NCBI RefSeq assembly: GCF_002868715.1
Contig: NZ_PKLZ01000007.1
Coordinates: forward strand, 124,001-188,000
Length of the DNA stretch: 64,000 nucleotides
Origin: Kineobactrum sediminis
Lineage (GTDB): Bacteria; Pseudomonadota; Gammaproteobacteria; Pseudomonadales; Halieaceae
Reading direction: 5' to 3'
Positions 50,959 to 59,004 of the stretch are shown in pieces. Position numbers and translations under genes: made by a program. Each line of letters opens with the position of its first letter. Within the stretch, counting starts at the first letter, position 1. The notes below the pieces were generated by a model, which was not told the DNA's origin, did no database searches, and saw nothing but the letters and a program-made list of their open reading frames with translations.

Positions 50959-51420
50959 CTACTCCTGGATTTTCCAGTTACCGTCTTCCTGCCGACAGGC
51001 AACACCATAGACCTGTTCCTCCCTGCCACCGATCTCCGCCTCGAGTACATATTCCCGGCAGGGTGAGCCATTGCGGTCAAAGGTACGTGTGGGTTCCACT
51101 TCGTAGTATGCGCCGGTATCGGGATTCTTCCATTCACCCGTTTGGCCGGTGGGGGTCGTTTCCAGGGTATACGCCGTGCGTTGCCGGTCTGTTTCATCCA
51201 TTTGAATACCGATACGGCTGCCTACCTGGGCACCGAGCAGCGTCCCTATCACGGTAGCGACCGTGCGCCCAGTACCGCCACCTACCTGGGAGCCCACCGC
51301 GCCGCCCAAAACGCCGCCCAGTATGGTGCCCGCCTGTTCATTCTCGCCCTGGTAGGGTGTGCAGCCTACCACCGCGATTATCGTTGTTGCAGCGAGTGCG
51401 CTCCGCCATCTTGTCATCAT
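50959..51420 (-). CDS. Glycine-zipper surface lipoprotein (17-kDa-antigen-like)
   Basis: A 153-aa lipoprotein with a signal peptide and lipobox (VVGC, Cys near 20). The glycine-zipper region (AGTILGGVLGGAVGSQVGGG, IGTLLGAQVGSRIG) spans about residues 30-72, and a C-terminal domain of beta-strands contains two Cys (GSPCREYVL and VACRQEDG). This is the outer-membrane antigen/OsmB-like class. Glycine-zipper proteins can insert in membranes or stabilise the envelope. ATG 51420 is the first of two tandem Met. It stands between the peptidoglycan cluster and putA. Confidence 0.85.
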   Translation of the reverse strand: MMTRWRSALAATTIIAVVGCTPYQGENEQAGTILGGVLGGAVGSQVGGGTGRTVATVIGTLLGAQVGSRIGIQMDETDRQRTAYTLETTPTGQTGEWKNPDTGAYYEVEPTRTFDRNGSPCREYVLEAEIGGREEQVYGVACRQEDGNWKIQE

Positions 51421-51520
51421 CGCCTTATCCTGTCCGGTTTGTCAGTCCGGAAAGTATAGATCACCGACCGCTAAAATGTTGTCGCGCTAACGGCACGGAA
51501 CCGCCTGCTCCGTGACAGTT

Positions 51521-54500
51521 TCATAAGCCGGCCTGGTGGACGTTGGTCATGGTCATCAACGACGCGTTGCCGCCGGCTGCGGTGGTGTCGATGCTCACCG
51601 ATTTCTCCAGTAGCGTCTGCTGTAACAGGGCGCGCGGCGAAACACAGCTGATCAACGGCAGCAAGGCGCCTTCGCGCTCAACCAGCAGCCGCGCCACAGC
51701 CTGCAGGTAGGGGCTGCGGGCGTGTACCATGGCGCCGCCCAAAGCCGGGGCCTGCAGTAGGGTAGTGGCTATTGACAACGGCTGCAGGCTGAACAGGCCG
51801 GCGGGAAGCCCCGCCTCCAGCATCATCTCCGATAGCGCCTGCCATTCGGGCAGAAGTGTCTCGCTGGCAACGCCTGTCACGCTGTTGCCCGCCACCAGTG
51901 CAGAGATAACGGCCATCAGGTATTCGCCATTACAGCCGGGGTCATCCATCAATAGCAGCAGGCAGCCGCGCGCTTCGTAGCGCAGTGTATTGTCTTCCCC
52001 GGTCGGCCCCGGCAGTGTCACGGGCACTGCCAGCAATTCCATTGCGAACCGCAGCTGCTGTCGCGCCGCAGCCAGGGTGTGCTCGAGTATCATTGGGTTT
52101 CCCCCCACCACGGATCGTGTGTAGCGTGCAATAAACTGGCGCAGGACGGAAACCCGTGTATTCAGGTTTTGTTTTTTCCAGGCATTTTGGCTGCAAACCG
52201 CTGGTGCCAGGATGCTCGCCTGTTCGGGCGGATGCCCAGCTGGATCGGGTAGCAACCTCTGGTGTATTACTCTCTCTGCCTCCTCGCCGGTGGTCACCAG
52301 TCGCGGCAGGTAGTTGGGCCCGCCGGCTTTGGGTCCGGTGCCGGATAGCCCGCGACCGCCGAAGGGCTGGACACCGACAATCGCGCCGATCATGTTGCGA
52401 TTAACGTAGATATTGCCCGCCTGAATGCGATCGGCGGCACGGTTGCAGGTATCCTCAATACGACTGTGGATACCAAAGGTCAAGCCGTAGCCAGTCTGGT
52501 TTATCTGTTTGAGCACATCGTCAAAGTCTTCGGCACGGTAGCGTATGACGTGCACAATTGGGCCAAAGACTTCACGCTCCAGCAAAGCGAGATTGCTGAT
52601 CTCATAGAGCCGGGGCGCGAAAAAGGTGTGGTTGCCTGGCTCTGGCGCCGTAGCCTGGTGCAGCAAGCGCCCGCTGGCATCAAGATAGCGCACGTGGTCT
52701 TCAAGCCCTTGCAGCGCCCTGCTGTCGATCACCGGTCCGATATCCGTGGCCAATAGCGAGGGATCTCCCAGTTTCAGTTCTCGCATGGCGCCGATGATCA
52801 TTGTAATGACCTTGTCGGCGATGTCTTCCTGCAAAAACAGTACCCGCAGCGCTGAACAGCGCTGGCCGGCACTCTGGAAACCCGATGTCACAACATCCCG
52901 TACTACCTGTTCCGGCAGGGCGGTGGAATCGACGATCATACAGTTCTGGCCACCGGTTTCTGCGATCAGCGGTATCGGTGCATCGGCACGTTCTGCCAGG
53001 CGTCGGGCAATCCAGTGGCCTGTTGCGGTAGAGCCGGTAAACATCACAGCGCGGATTCTCGGGTCCGGCACCAGTTGTTCTCCCACCGCTTTGCCCTCGG
53101 CCACAAGCACAGAGACAACCCCGGCTGGAAAGCCACATTCCTGCATCAATTCAAAGGTACGCAAGGCGATCAGGCTGGTCTGCTCGGCGGGCTTTGCAAC
53201 CACCGTATTACCCGCTGCGAGTGCGGCGGCCACCTGGCCCAGAAAGATGGCAAGCGGAAAATTCCACGGACTGATGCAAAGAATTACCCCGCGTGGCCGT
53301 AACCCCTCTGCGGTAAATCCTGCCTGTTCTGCCTGGGTTGCGTAATAACGCAGAAAATCGATGGCTTCGCGCACCTCGGCGACGCCATCGGGCAGGGTTT
53401 TACCTGCCTCCTTGCAGCACAGCGCCATCAGTTCATAACAGTGTTCCTCCAGCGAGTCGGCAAGGCTGCGCAGCAGGGCGCCTCGCCGCTGTACGCTGGT
53501 GGCAGCCCATCCATCGGCGGCGGCCTCGGCAGTTGTGATAGCGGCAGCAATAGCCTCGGAGTCGGCCAGATGGATGTGGCCTATAAGCTCGCTGCGATCG
53601 GCAGGGTTATAGATTGCGGCGGCGGTGCCGCGCCCGGCCGGGGAGAGCGGTAATTGTTGCTGCCAGGAGGTCATGACCTTGCCTATGGCGCGGAGTGTAG
53701 CCGCGTCGGTGAGGTCGACGCCGCGGGCATTGTCGCGTGCGGTGCCATACAGGCGCAGCGGTTGTGGTATCCCCGGATTACGGGCACTTCGCCATTGTCG
53801 CGCTGCTTCAACCGGGTCTTCCAGAAGGTCTTCAACCGGCACGTCCTCATCGACAATATTATTGACAAATGAGCTGTTGGCACCGTTTTCCAGTAGCCGC
53901 CTGACAAGGTAGGCCAGCAGGTCGGCGTGTACCCCTACCGGCGCATAAACCCGGCAGGGTACCTGTTCGTCTTCAACCACCTGCTTGTAAAGTGCTTCGC
54001 CCATACCGTGCAGGCGCTGGAATTCATAGCCCGTGCGTGTGGTATCCAGTTCCAGAATGGTCGCCACGGTATACGCGTTGTGAGTGGCAAACTGGGGATA
54101 GAGAACATCCCGGTAAGCCAGCAGGCGGGCAGCACAAGCCTGGTAGGAGACATCGGTGGCCTGCTTGCGGGAAAATACCGGGTAGTCCTTTTGCCCCTCA
54201 ACCTGGGCCAGCTTGATTTCAGTATCCCAGTAAGCGCCCTTGACGAGCCTTACCATCATTCTGCGCCCCACCCGCTGTGCCAGCTCATGAAGCCACTCGA
54301 TCACAAACAGGCTGCGCTTCTGGTAAGCCTGCACGGCAATGCCAAAACCGGACCAGTCAGCCAGGGCCGGATCCGCAAACACCACCTCGATCACATCGAG
54401 TGACAATTCCAAACGATCGGCTTCCTCTGCATCCACGGTAAAGCCTATGTCGTGCTGTCTGGCGGCAATGGCCAGGGCCAGCAAGCGCGGTACCAGTTCC

Positions 54501-55303
54501 TCCATTACCCGTGCTCGCTGGGCGAACTCATAGCGCGGGTGAATGGCGGACAGTTTGATCGATATCCCCGGGCTGGCGTCCGGGCCCTTGCCCTTGGCGG
54601 CGCGGCCTATGGCCTCAATGGCGTTGAGATAACTGTCGTAGTAACGCTGTGCATCGTCGGCGGTGCGGGCGGCTTCACCGAGCATGTCGTAAGAATACCG
54701 GTAGCCGCTCTGTTCCGCGGGTCGGGCCCGCTCCAGTGCCTTGTCGATGGTGGTGCCCATCACAAACTGGGTGCCCATGATCTGCATGGCATAGCGAACC
54801 GAGGCCCTGATAACAGGCTCTCCCAGCCGCCCCATGGTTTTTTTCAGCAACCCAAACTGTTGCGGGTTGTCTTCATCATTGTAGTTCACGACCTTGCCTG
54901 TGAGCAGCAGGCCCCAGGCAGAAGCGTTGACAAACAGTGAGTCACTCTGGCCCAGGTGCGCGCTCCAGTTGCCGTCCGCAAGCTTGTCGCGGATCAACCG
55001 GTCAATGGTTATCCGGTCGGGAACCCGCAGTAGCGCCTCCGCCAGGCACATCAAAACAATGCCCTCTTCAGTGGACAGTGCGTACTCCTGAAGTAGCGCA
55101 TCGACGCCGCCTTTGCCCCGCTGTTCGCGGCGGATATTGACCACCAGCTTGCGTGCGCGCTCCCAGGCCCGGCTACGAGCGGCGTTGCCAATGTCAGCAA
55201 TTGGCAGCAGGTCGCGCACCATGGTGTCTTCATCTTTGCGGTAACAGTTGCGCATTTGCTGGCGGATGGGGTCGTCAGTCGCCAGTGATCCTTCGTAAAG
55301 CAT
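51521..55303 (-). CDS. putA: Bifunctional proline dehydrogenase / P5C dehydrogenase PutA
   Basis: A 1260-aa enzyme converting proline to glutamate in two steps. The N-terminal FAD-dependent proline dehydrogenase has KLSAIHPRYE and RLVKGAYWDTEIK; the C-terminal aldehyde dehydrogenase has FTGSTATGHWI, ETGGQNCMIVD and the catalytic Cys in GFQSAGQRCSALR. It lacks the N-terminal ribbon-helix-helix DNA-binding domain of trifunctional PutA, so it does not autoregulate. The final roughly 200 residues form an extra ALDH-like domain that caps long PutAs. No putP is adjacent. A divergent Lrp-family gene at 55493 is the likely regulator, with repeats between. Confidence 0.93.
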   Translation of the reverse strand: MLYEGSLATDDPIRQQMRNCYRKDEDTMVRDLLPIADIGNAARSRAWERARKLVVNIRREQRGKGGVDALLQEYALSTEEGIVLMCLAEALLRVPDRITIDRLIRDKLADGNWSAHLGQSDSLFVNASAWGLLLTGKVVNYNDEDNPQQFGLLKKTMGRLGEPVIRASVRYAMQIMGTQFVMGTTIDKALERARPAEQSGYRYSYDMLGEAARTADDAQRYYDSYLNAIEAIGRAAKGKGPDASPGISIKLSAIHPRYEFAQRARVMEELVPRLLALAIAARQHDIGFTVDAEEADRLELSLDVIEVVFADPALADWSGFGIAVQAYQKRSLFVIEWLHELAQRVGRRMMVRLVKGAYWDTEIKLAQVEGQKDYPVFSRKQATDVSYQACAARLLAYRDVLYPQFATHNAYTVATILELDTTRTGYEFQRLHGMGEALYKQVVEDEQVPCRVYAPVGVHADLLAYLVRRLLENGANSSFVNNIVDEDVPVEDLLEDPVEAARQWRSARNPGIPQPLRLYGTARDNARGVDLTDAATLRAIGKVMTSWQQQLPLSPAGRGTAAAIYNPADRSELIGHIHLADSEAIAAAITTAEAAADGWAATSVQRRGALLRSLADSLEEHCYELMALCCKEAGKTLPDGVAEVREAIDFLRYYATQAEQAGFTAEGLRPRGVILCISPWNFPLAIFLGQVAAALAAGNTVVAKPAEQTSLIALRTFELMQECGFPAGVVSVLVAEGKAVGEQLVPDPRIRAVMFTGSTATGHWIARRLAERADAPIPLIAETGGQNCMIVDSTALPEQVVRDVVTSGFQSAGQRCSALRVLFLQEDIADKVITMIIGAMRELKLGDPSLLATDIGPVIDSRALQGLEDHVRYLDASGRLLHQATAPEPGNHTFFAPRLYEISNLALLEREVFGPIVHVIRYRAEDFDDVLKQINQTGYGLTFGIHSRIEDTCNRAADRIQAGNIYVNRNMIGAIVGVQPFGGRGLSGTGPKAGGPNYLPRLVTTGEEAERVIHQRLLPDPAGHPPEQASILAPAVCSQNAWKKQNLNTRVSVLRQFIARYTRSVVGGNPMILEHTLAAARQQLRFAMELLAVPVTLPGPTGEDNTLRYEARGCLLLLMDDPGCNGEYLMAVISALVAGNSVTGVASETLLPEWQALSEMMLEAGLPAGLFSLQPLSIATTLLQAPALGGAMVHARSPYLQAVARLLVEREGALLPLISCVSPRALLQQTLLEKSVSIDTTAAGGNASLMTMTNVHQAGL

Positions 55304-55341
55304 GTGAGTTATCCCGGTTGGATCGCGTTATGAACAGTGGA

Positions 55342-55393
55342 AATCGAAGTCTGGAATCGATATTGCAAATCGGCATTACAAATCGAGAGTGTA
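55342..55393. promoter_or_regulatory. Four AATCG repeats at 13-bp period in the putA-lrp intergenic region
   Basis: AATCGA or AATCGG starts at 55342, 55355, 55368 and 55381, exactly 13 bp apart each time; the bases between are not conserved. The array lies 39-90 bp upstream of the putA start and about 100 bp from the regulator start. An ordered array like this is what a multimeric regulator such as an Lrp octamer would occupy, so I read it as the operator. Confidence 0.6.
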
Positions 55394-55492
55394 ATGACTC
55401 AGTGACAGAATGAGCTGGCTTTTTTGTGGTCTGGAGGAGAATATATGCTGGTATAAATCAAAAACACCGCACAATATTCCGGAGAAGGTTTA

Positions 55493-55978
55493 GTGAAGAA
55501 GAAAACAGGTGGGTCCACGGTGCTGGACAAGGCAGATATGCGTATCCTGTCATTGTTGCAGCGCGAGGGCCGCATATCCAATGTCACCCTGGCGCGGCGC
55601 GTGAATCTCAGCCCCAGTCCCTGCCTGGAACGCGTTCGCAGGCTTGAAGCTGCCGGCCTGATCCAGGGTTATGGCGCCAGGCTGGATGCCGCGGCACTTG
55701 GGTTCGGTACCACCGCTTTTATCCAGGTCACCCTGGATCGCACTACCGCGGAGGTGTTTGATCGGTTTCGGGACGAGGTGGTACTGATCCCGGCGGTAGC
55801 GGAGTGCCATATGGTGGCGGGGGGGTTCGACTACCTGTTGAAACTGCGCCTGGCGGACATGGATGCCTACCGCAGCGTACTGGCGACCATCGTCGATTTG
55901 CCCGGGGTCGCCCAGACCCATACTTACGTGGTCATCGAACCCATCAAAGCTGATCTTGGGTTGCCACTGGGGAGCTGA
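55493..55978 (+). CDS. Lrp/AsnC family transcriptional regulator
   Basis: A 161-aa regulator. An N-terminal winged helix (DKADMRILSLLQREGRISNV, followed by LARRVNLSPSPCLERVRRLE) binds DNA; the C-terminal RAM domain (VAECHMVAGGFDYLLKLRLADMDAY) binds amino acids and forms octamers. It is divergent from putA, the arrangement of PutR-type proline activators, so proline is the likely effector. GTG 55493 follows GGAG/AAGG. Its stop codon is 4 bp from the convergent asparaginase-like gene. Confidence 0.9.
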   Translation: MKKKTGGSTVLDKADMRILSLLQREGRISNVTLARRVNLSPSPCLERVRRLEAAGLIQGYGARLDAAALGFGTTAFIQVTLDRTTAEVFDRFRDEVVLIPAVAECHMVAGGFDYLLKLRLADMDAYRSVLATIVDLPGVAQTHTYVVIEPIKADLGLPLGS

Positions 55979-55982
55979 TTTA

Positions 55983-56468
55983 TCAGCTGATGGTCTCGAA
56001 GCGATTGGCCGCCACATTCTTGACCACATTGTCGGCATCGAAGACCTGGCCATTCATGGCAATATATACCCCTGGCGGCTTGCTCTGCACGGCGCCAATG
56101 GCACAGCCGATGTTGAAAATGGCATCTGACTGGGCAAATGCGGCGGGTTGTAATGCCCCTGTCAGTACAATGCACTTGCCGGGGATGTTGGCGAGCGCCG
56201 CTGCGGTTGCTACCATGCCGTCGGTGCCGTGGGTGATGAGTACGCATTCCTCTGCGCACTGTTGTGCCGCCTTGCGAATCCGGGCTCGATCCTCCCCGGT
56301 CATATCCAGGCTGTCCTTGCGCATGGCTGACTCCACGGTGAAGGTAAATCCGGCTCCCATGCGCTCCAGTAACTCGCCAATAACCGGAGCACCTACCTGG
56401 TAGTCGCTCTTTGCATCGAAATAGATCTTGTCGATGGTGCCCCCGGTGGTGATGATGTGAAGCTTCAT
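55983..56468 (-). CDS. Single-domain asparaginase-like protein
   Basis: A 161-aa protein matching only the N-terminal half of type I/II L-asparaginases (usually about 330 aa). The two catalytic threonine motifs are present: TTGGTID at residues 7-13 and THGTDGM near 78. The C-terminal substrate-closing domain is missing, with no sign of a frameshift; the stop follows a proper end. Short asparaginase-like proteins are a known conserved class, so this is probably a full gene with unproven activity. ATG 56468 lacks a strong ribosome binding site. Confidence 0.85.
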   Translation of the reverse strand: MKLHIITTGGTIDKIYFDAKSDYQVGAPVIGELLERMGAGFTFTVESAMRKDSLDMTGEDRARIRKAAQQCAEECVLITHGTDGMVATAAALANIPGKCIVLTGALQPAAFAQSDAIFNIGCAIGAVQSKPPGVYIAMNGQVFDADNVVKNVAANRFETIS

Positions 56469-56623
56469 TGTTCGGCAACCGCAGAATGAAAAATGGTCGC
56501 TGAGTATAGCGCCAGGGCAGGGCGCTGGATACTCGCGATCCCTGTCCAGGACGAGAACATGCGCCATATGCGGGGCATTGGTGTGCAGCTATAATCATAC
56601 GCACAATTCAGGAGAGCAGGTGT

Positions 56624-57253
56624 ATGGGTTTTTACGAACGACGCGTTTTACCGTATCTGATCAACTGTGCCTGCGGTAGCGCACCGATCATGAAGCAGCG
56701 CCAGAAGCTGGTGCCTCGCGCAACCGGAACGGTGTTGGAGATTGGTATTGGTACCGGTCTTAATCTGCCGTTCTATGATGCCTCCAGGGTCGAGCGCCTG
56801 ATCGGGCTGGACCCCTCTGAAAAATCCTGGGACCTGGCGGCCAAGCGTGCTTCGCACCTCGACTTTGATGTGGAGTTTATCGGCCTGCCGGGGGAGCAGA
56901 TTCCATTGGCGGATGCGAGTGTCGACACCGTAGTGGTCACGTTCAGCCTGTGTACCATACCGGACCCGGTAGCCGCACTCGCCGGTATCGGGCGGGTATT
57001 GCGGCCGGGAGGTGAACTGTTGTTCTGCGAACACGGCAAAGCGCCGGACGAGGGAGTGTGTCGCTGGCAGGATCGGCTCAATCCGCTCTGGAAAACCCTG
57101 GCGGGAGGCTGTCACCTGAACCGGGATATCCCGGCGCTACTGAGTGACGCCGGATTTGCAACGCAGGCAATGGAATCCATGTATCTGCCCGGAACGCCGC
57201 GCTTCGCCGGTTTTAATGTTTGGGGCAGCGCCCGTTTTGCCGGTCGGCACTGA
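56624..57253 (+). CDS. Class I SAM-dependent methyltransferase
   Basis: A 209-aa cytoplasmic methyltransferase. SAM-binding motif I is VLEIGIGTGLNLPFY, motif II includes LIGLDPSEKSW, and DTVVVTFSLCTIPDPVAALA is motif IV with RVLRPGGELLFCEHG as motif V. It resembles the UbiE/METTL7-like group that methylates small thiols or lipids. The substrate is unknown. GGAG lies 9 nt before ATG 56624. TamA begins 8 bp later, so it probably shares transcription with tamAB. Confidence 0.88.
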   Translation: MGFYERRVLPYLINCACGSAPIMKQRQKLVPRATGTVLEIGIGTGLNLPFYDASRVERLIGLDPSEKSWDLAAKRASHLDFDVEFIGLPGEQIPLADASVDTVVVTFSLCTIPDPVAALAGIGRVLRPGGELLFCEHGKAPDEGVCRWQDRLNPLWKTLAGGCHLNRDIPALLSDAGFATQAMESMYLPGTPRFAGFNVWGSARFAGRH

Positions 57254-57261
57254 GTCCTGCA

Positions 57262-59004
57262 ATGAGGTACCCCTGGATAACCCTGTTGCTGGCAGGTATT
57301 GCTTGCGGCGCAAATGCCGCGCCGACACTCACCTACAAAGTGGATGTTCCCGGCAAGCCGCTCGCAGATAACGTCAGGGCCTGGCTGGGCAACCCACCGG
57401 AAACGGTTCCCGCCCGGGCCAACTTCATGGTGTCAGCGCGGAGACGGGTGGAACAAAGCCTGCAGGCACTCGGGTATTACCGACCGGATATCGACCTTGC
57501 CCTGGACCGTGATCGCGATCCCTGGCGCTTGCGCATCATTATCGATCCTGGTGAACCTGTGACTGTGGACAGTCTGACAGTGACACTTACCGGGGCGGCC
57601 TCCGAAGATGAGGCATTTGCTGAGCTGCTGGCGAACAAGCCCCTCAACGAGGGCGACGTCCTGCATCACGGTCGTTATGAACGGCTCAAGAACGGGTTGT
57701 TGGCATTGGGCCAGCGACGTGGTTATTTTGATGCGGAATTGCTTGAAAAAAAGGTTACCGTGGAAGCGGGAGCCGGTCTGGCCCAGGTGCGCCTTCACTA
57801 TGCCAGCGGTGATCGCTATCAGTTTGGTGAGTTGCGGCTTAACGAGGAAGTGGTATCACGGGACCTGCTGGCCAAGTTGCAACCTTTCGCCGAGGGCGAC
57901 CCCTATACACTGGGCGGCCTGCAGACCCTGCAGTCGGACCTGCAGCGCACCGGTTACTTTTCAGGTATTACCTTACAACCGCAGTTATCGGAGCGCGCAG
58001 ACCAGCGGGTACCGCTGGACCTGGAGCTGTTCCCCGCCAAGCGGCATTCATTTGATCTTGGTATAGGCTACAGTACGGACACCGAACAACGACTCTCCGT
58101 AACCTGGCGAACACCCAAGATCAACCGCCTGGGCCACAGCCAGGAGACCCGGTTGGAGTACTCGGCGATCAATCCCAGCGGCCGTACGACATACAACATA
58201 CCCCTCACCCATCCCCTGGACGATATTCTGCAATTACAGGCTCGCGTTGAGCTGAACGAGTTCGGCGATCTCGAGAGTCGCCAGCGCGAGGCCAGTGTGC
58301 GCCGTGAACAGCGCAAGGGAAACTGGATAGTCAGTTACCATTTCCGCGCCTTGAACGAAACCTGGGATGCCAATCCGATCAGCGAAACGGAAGACTATTT
58401 ACTGCCGGGTTTCACCGTTGCCCATAAATGGCGAAAGGGGTCGCTGGTAAACCCCCGTCGCGGCTTCAGCCAGTTTTACACCGTGGAGGGAACCTCGACC
58501 CAGGCCGGCTCGAACATCGACATGGTCAGGATCTATGGCAACTGGATTAACGTGGTATCCGTCGGTGAACGACACCGCCTGGTGAACCGGCTGGAAGCCG
58601 GCGCCGCGTTCATAGGTGATGGCCAGCGTCCGGCACTGGCGCCTTCCCTGAGCTTTTTTGCGGGCGGCTCACAGAGCCTGCGGGGTTTTGATTACCAGTC
58701 CATTGGCAACAGGGTATCCCTGCTGCGCACGGATGGTGAACCGACGGAGCTGGTGGTGGGTGGTAATCGCCTGCTTGTGGGCAGTCTTGAATACCAGTAC
58801 CGGTTTCTGCCTGCCTGGCGGGCGGCCTTGTTTGTCGACGCCGGTGACGCCTTCGATGAAGGTGAATTCGAGGCAAATTATGGTGCCGGTTTTGGCGTGC
58901 ATTACCTGACCCAGGTAGGTCCCATCAAACTGGAACTGGCCAATGGCCTGAGTAAGGATAATCCAGCCTGGCGAATTCATATTAATATTGGAGCGGAATT
59001 TTGA
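57262..59004 (+). CDS. tamA: Autotransporter assembly complex protein TamA
   Basis: A 580-aa outer-membrane protein of the Omp85 family. A signal peptide (ITLLLAGIACGANA) precedes three POTRA domains (residues about 25-250) and a 16-strand beta-barrel ending in WRIHINIGAEF with the expected C-terminal Phe. With TamB it forms a complex first linked to autotransporter assembly and now also to phospholipid transport to the outer membrane. ATG 57262 fits the signal peptide; its ribosome binding site is weak. The stop codon TGA overlaps the TTG start of tamB (TTGA). Confidence 0.92.
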   Translation: MRYPWITLLLAGIACGANAAPTLTYKVDVPGKPLADNVRAWLGNPPETVPARANFMVSARRRVEQSLQALGYYRPDIDLALDRDRDPWRLRIIIDPGEPVTVDSLTVTLTGAASEDEAFAELLANKPLNEGDVLHHGRYERLKNGLLALGQRRGYFDAELLEKKVTVEAGAGLAQVRLHYASGDRYQFGELRLNEEVVSRDLLAKLQPFAEGDPYTLGGLQTLQSDLQRTGYFSGITLQPQLSERADQRVPLDLELFPAKRHSFDLGIGYSTDTEQRLSVTWRTPKINRLGHSQETRLEYSAINPSGRTTYNIPLTHPLDDILQLQARVELNEFGDLESRQREASVRREQRKGNWIVSYHFRALNETWDANPISETEDYLLPGFTVAHKWRKGSLVNPRRGFSQFYTVEGTSTQAGSNIDMVRIYGNWINVVSVGERHRLVNRLEAGAAFIGDGQRPALAPSLSFFAGGSQSLRGFDYQSIGNRVSLLRTDGEPTELVVGGNRLLVGSLEYQYRFLPAWRAALFVDAGDAFDEGEFEANYGAGFGVHYLTQVGPIKLELANGLSKDNPAWRIHINIGAEF

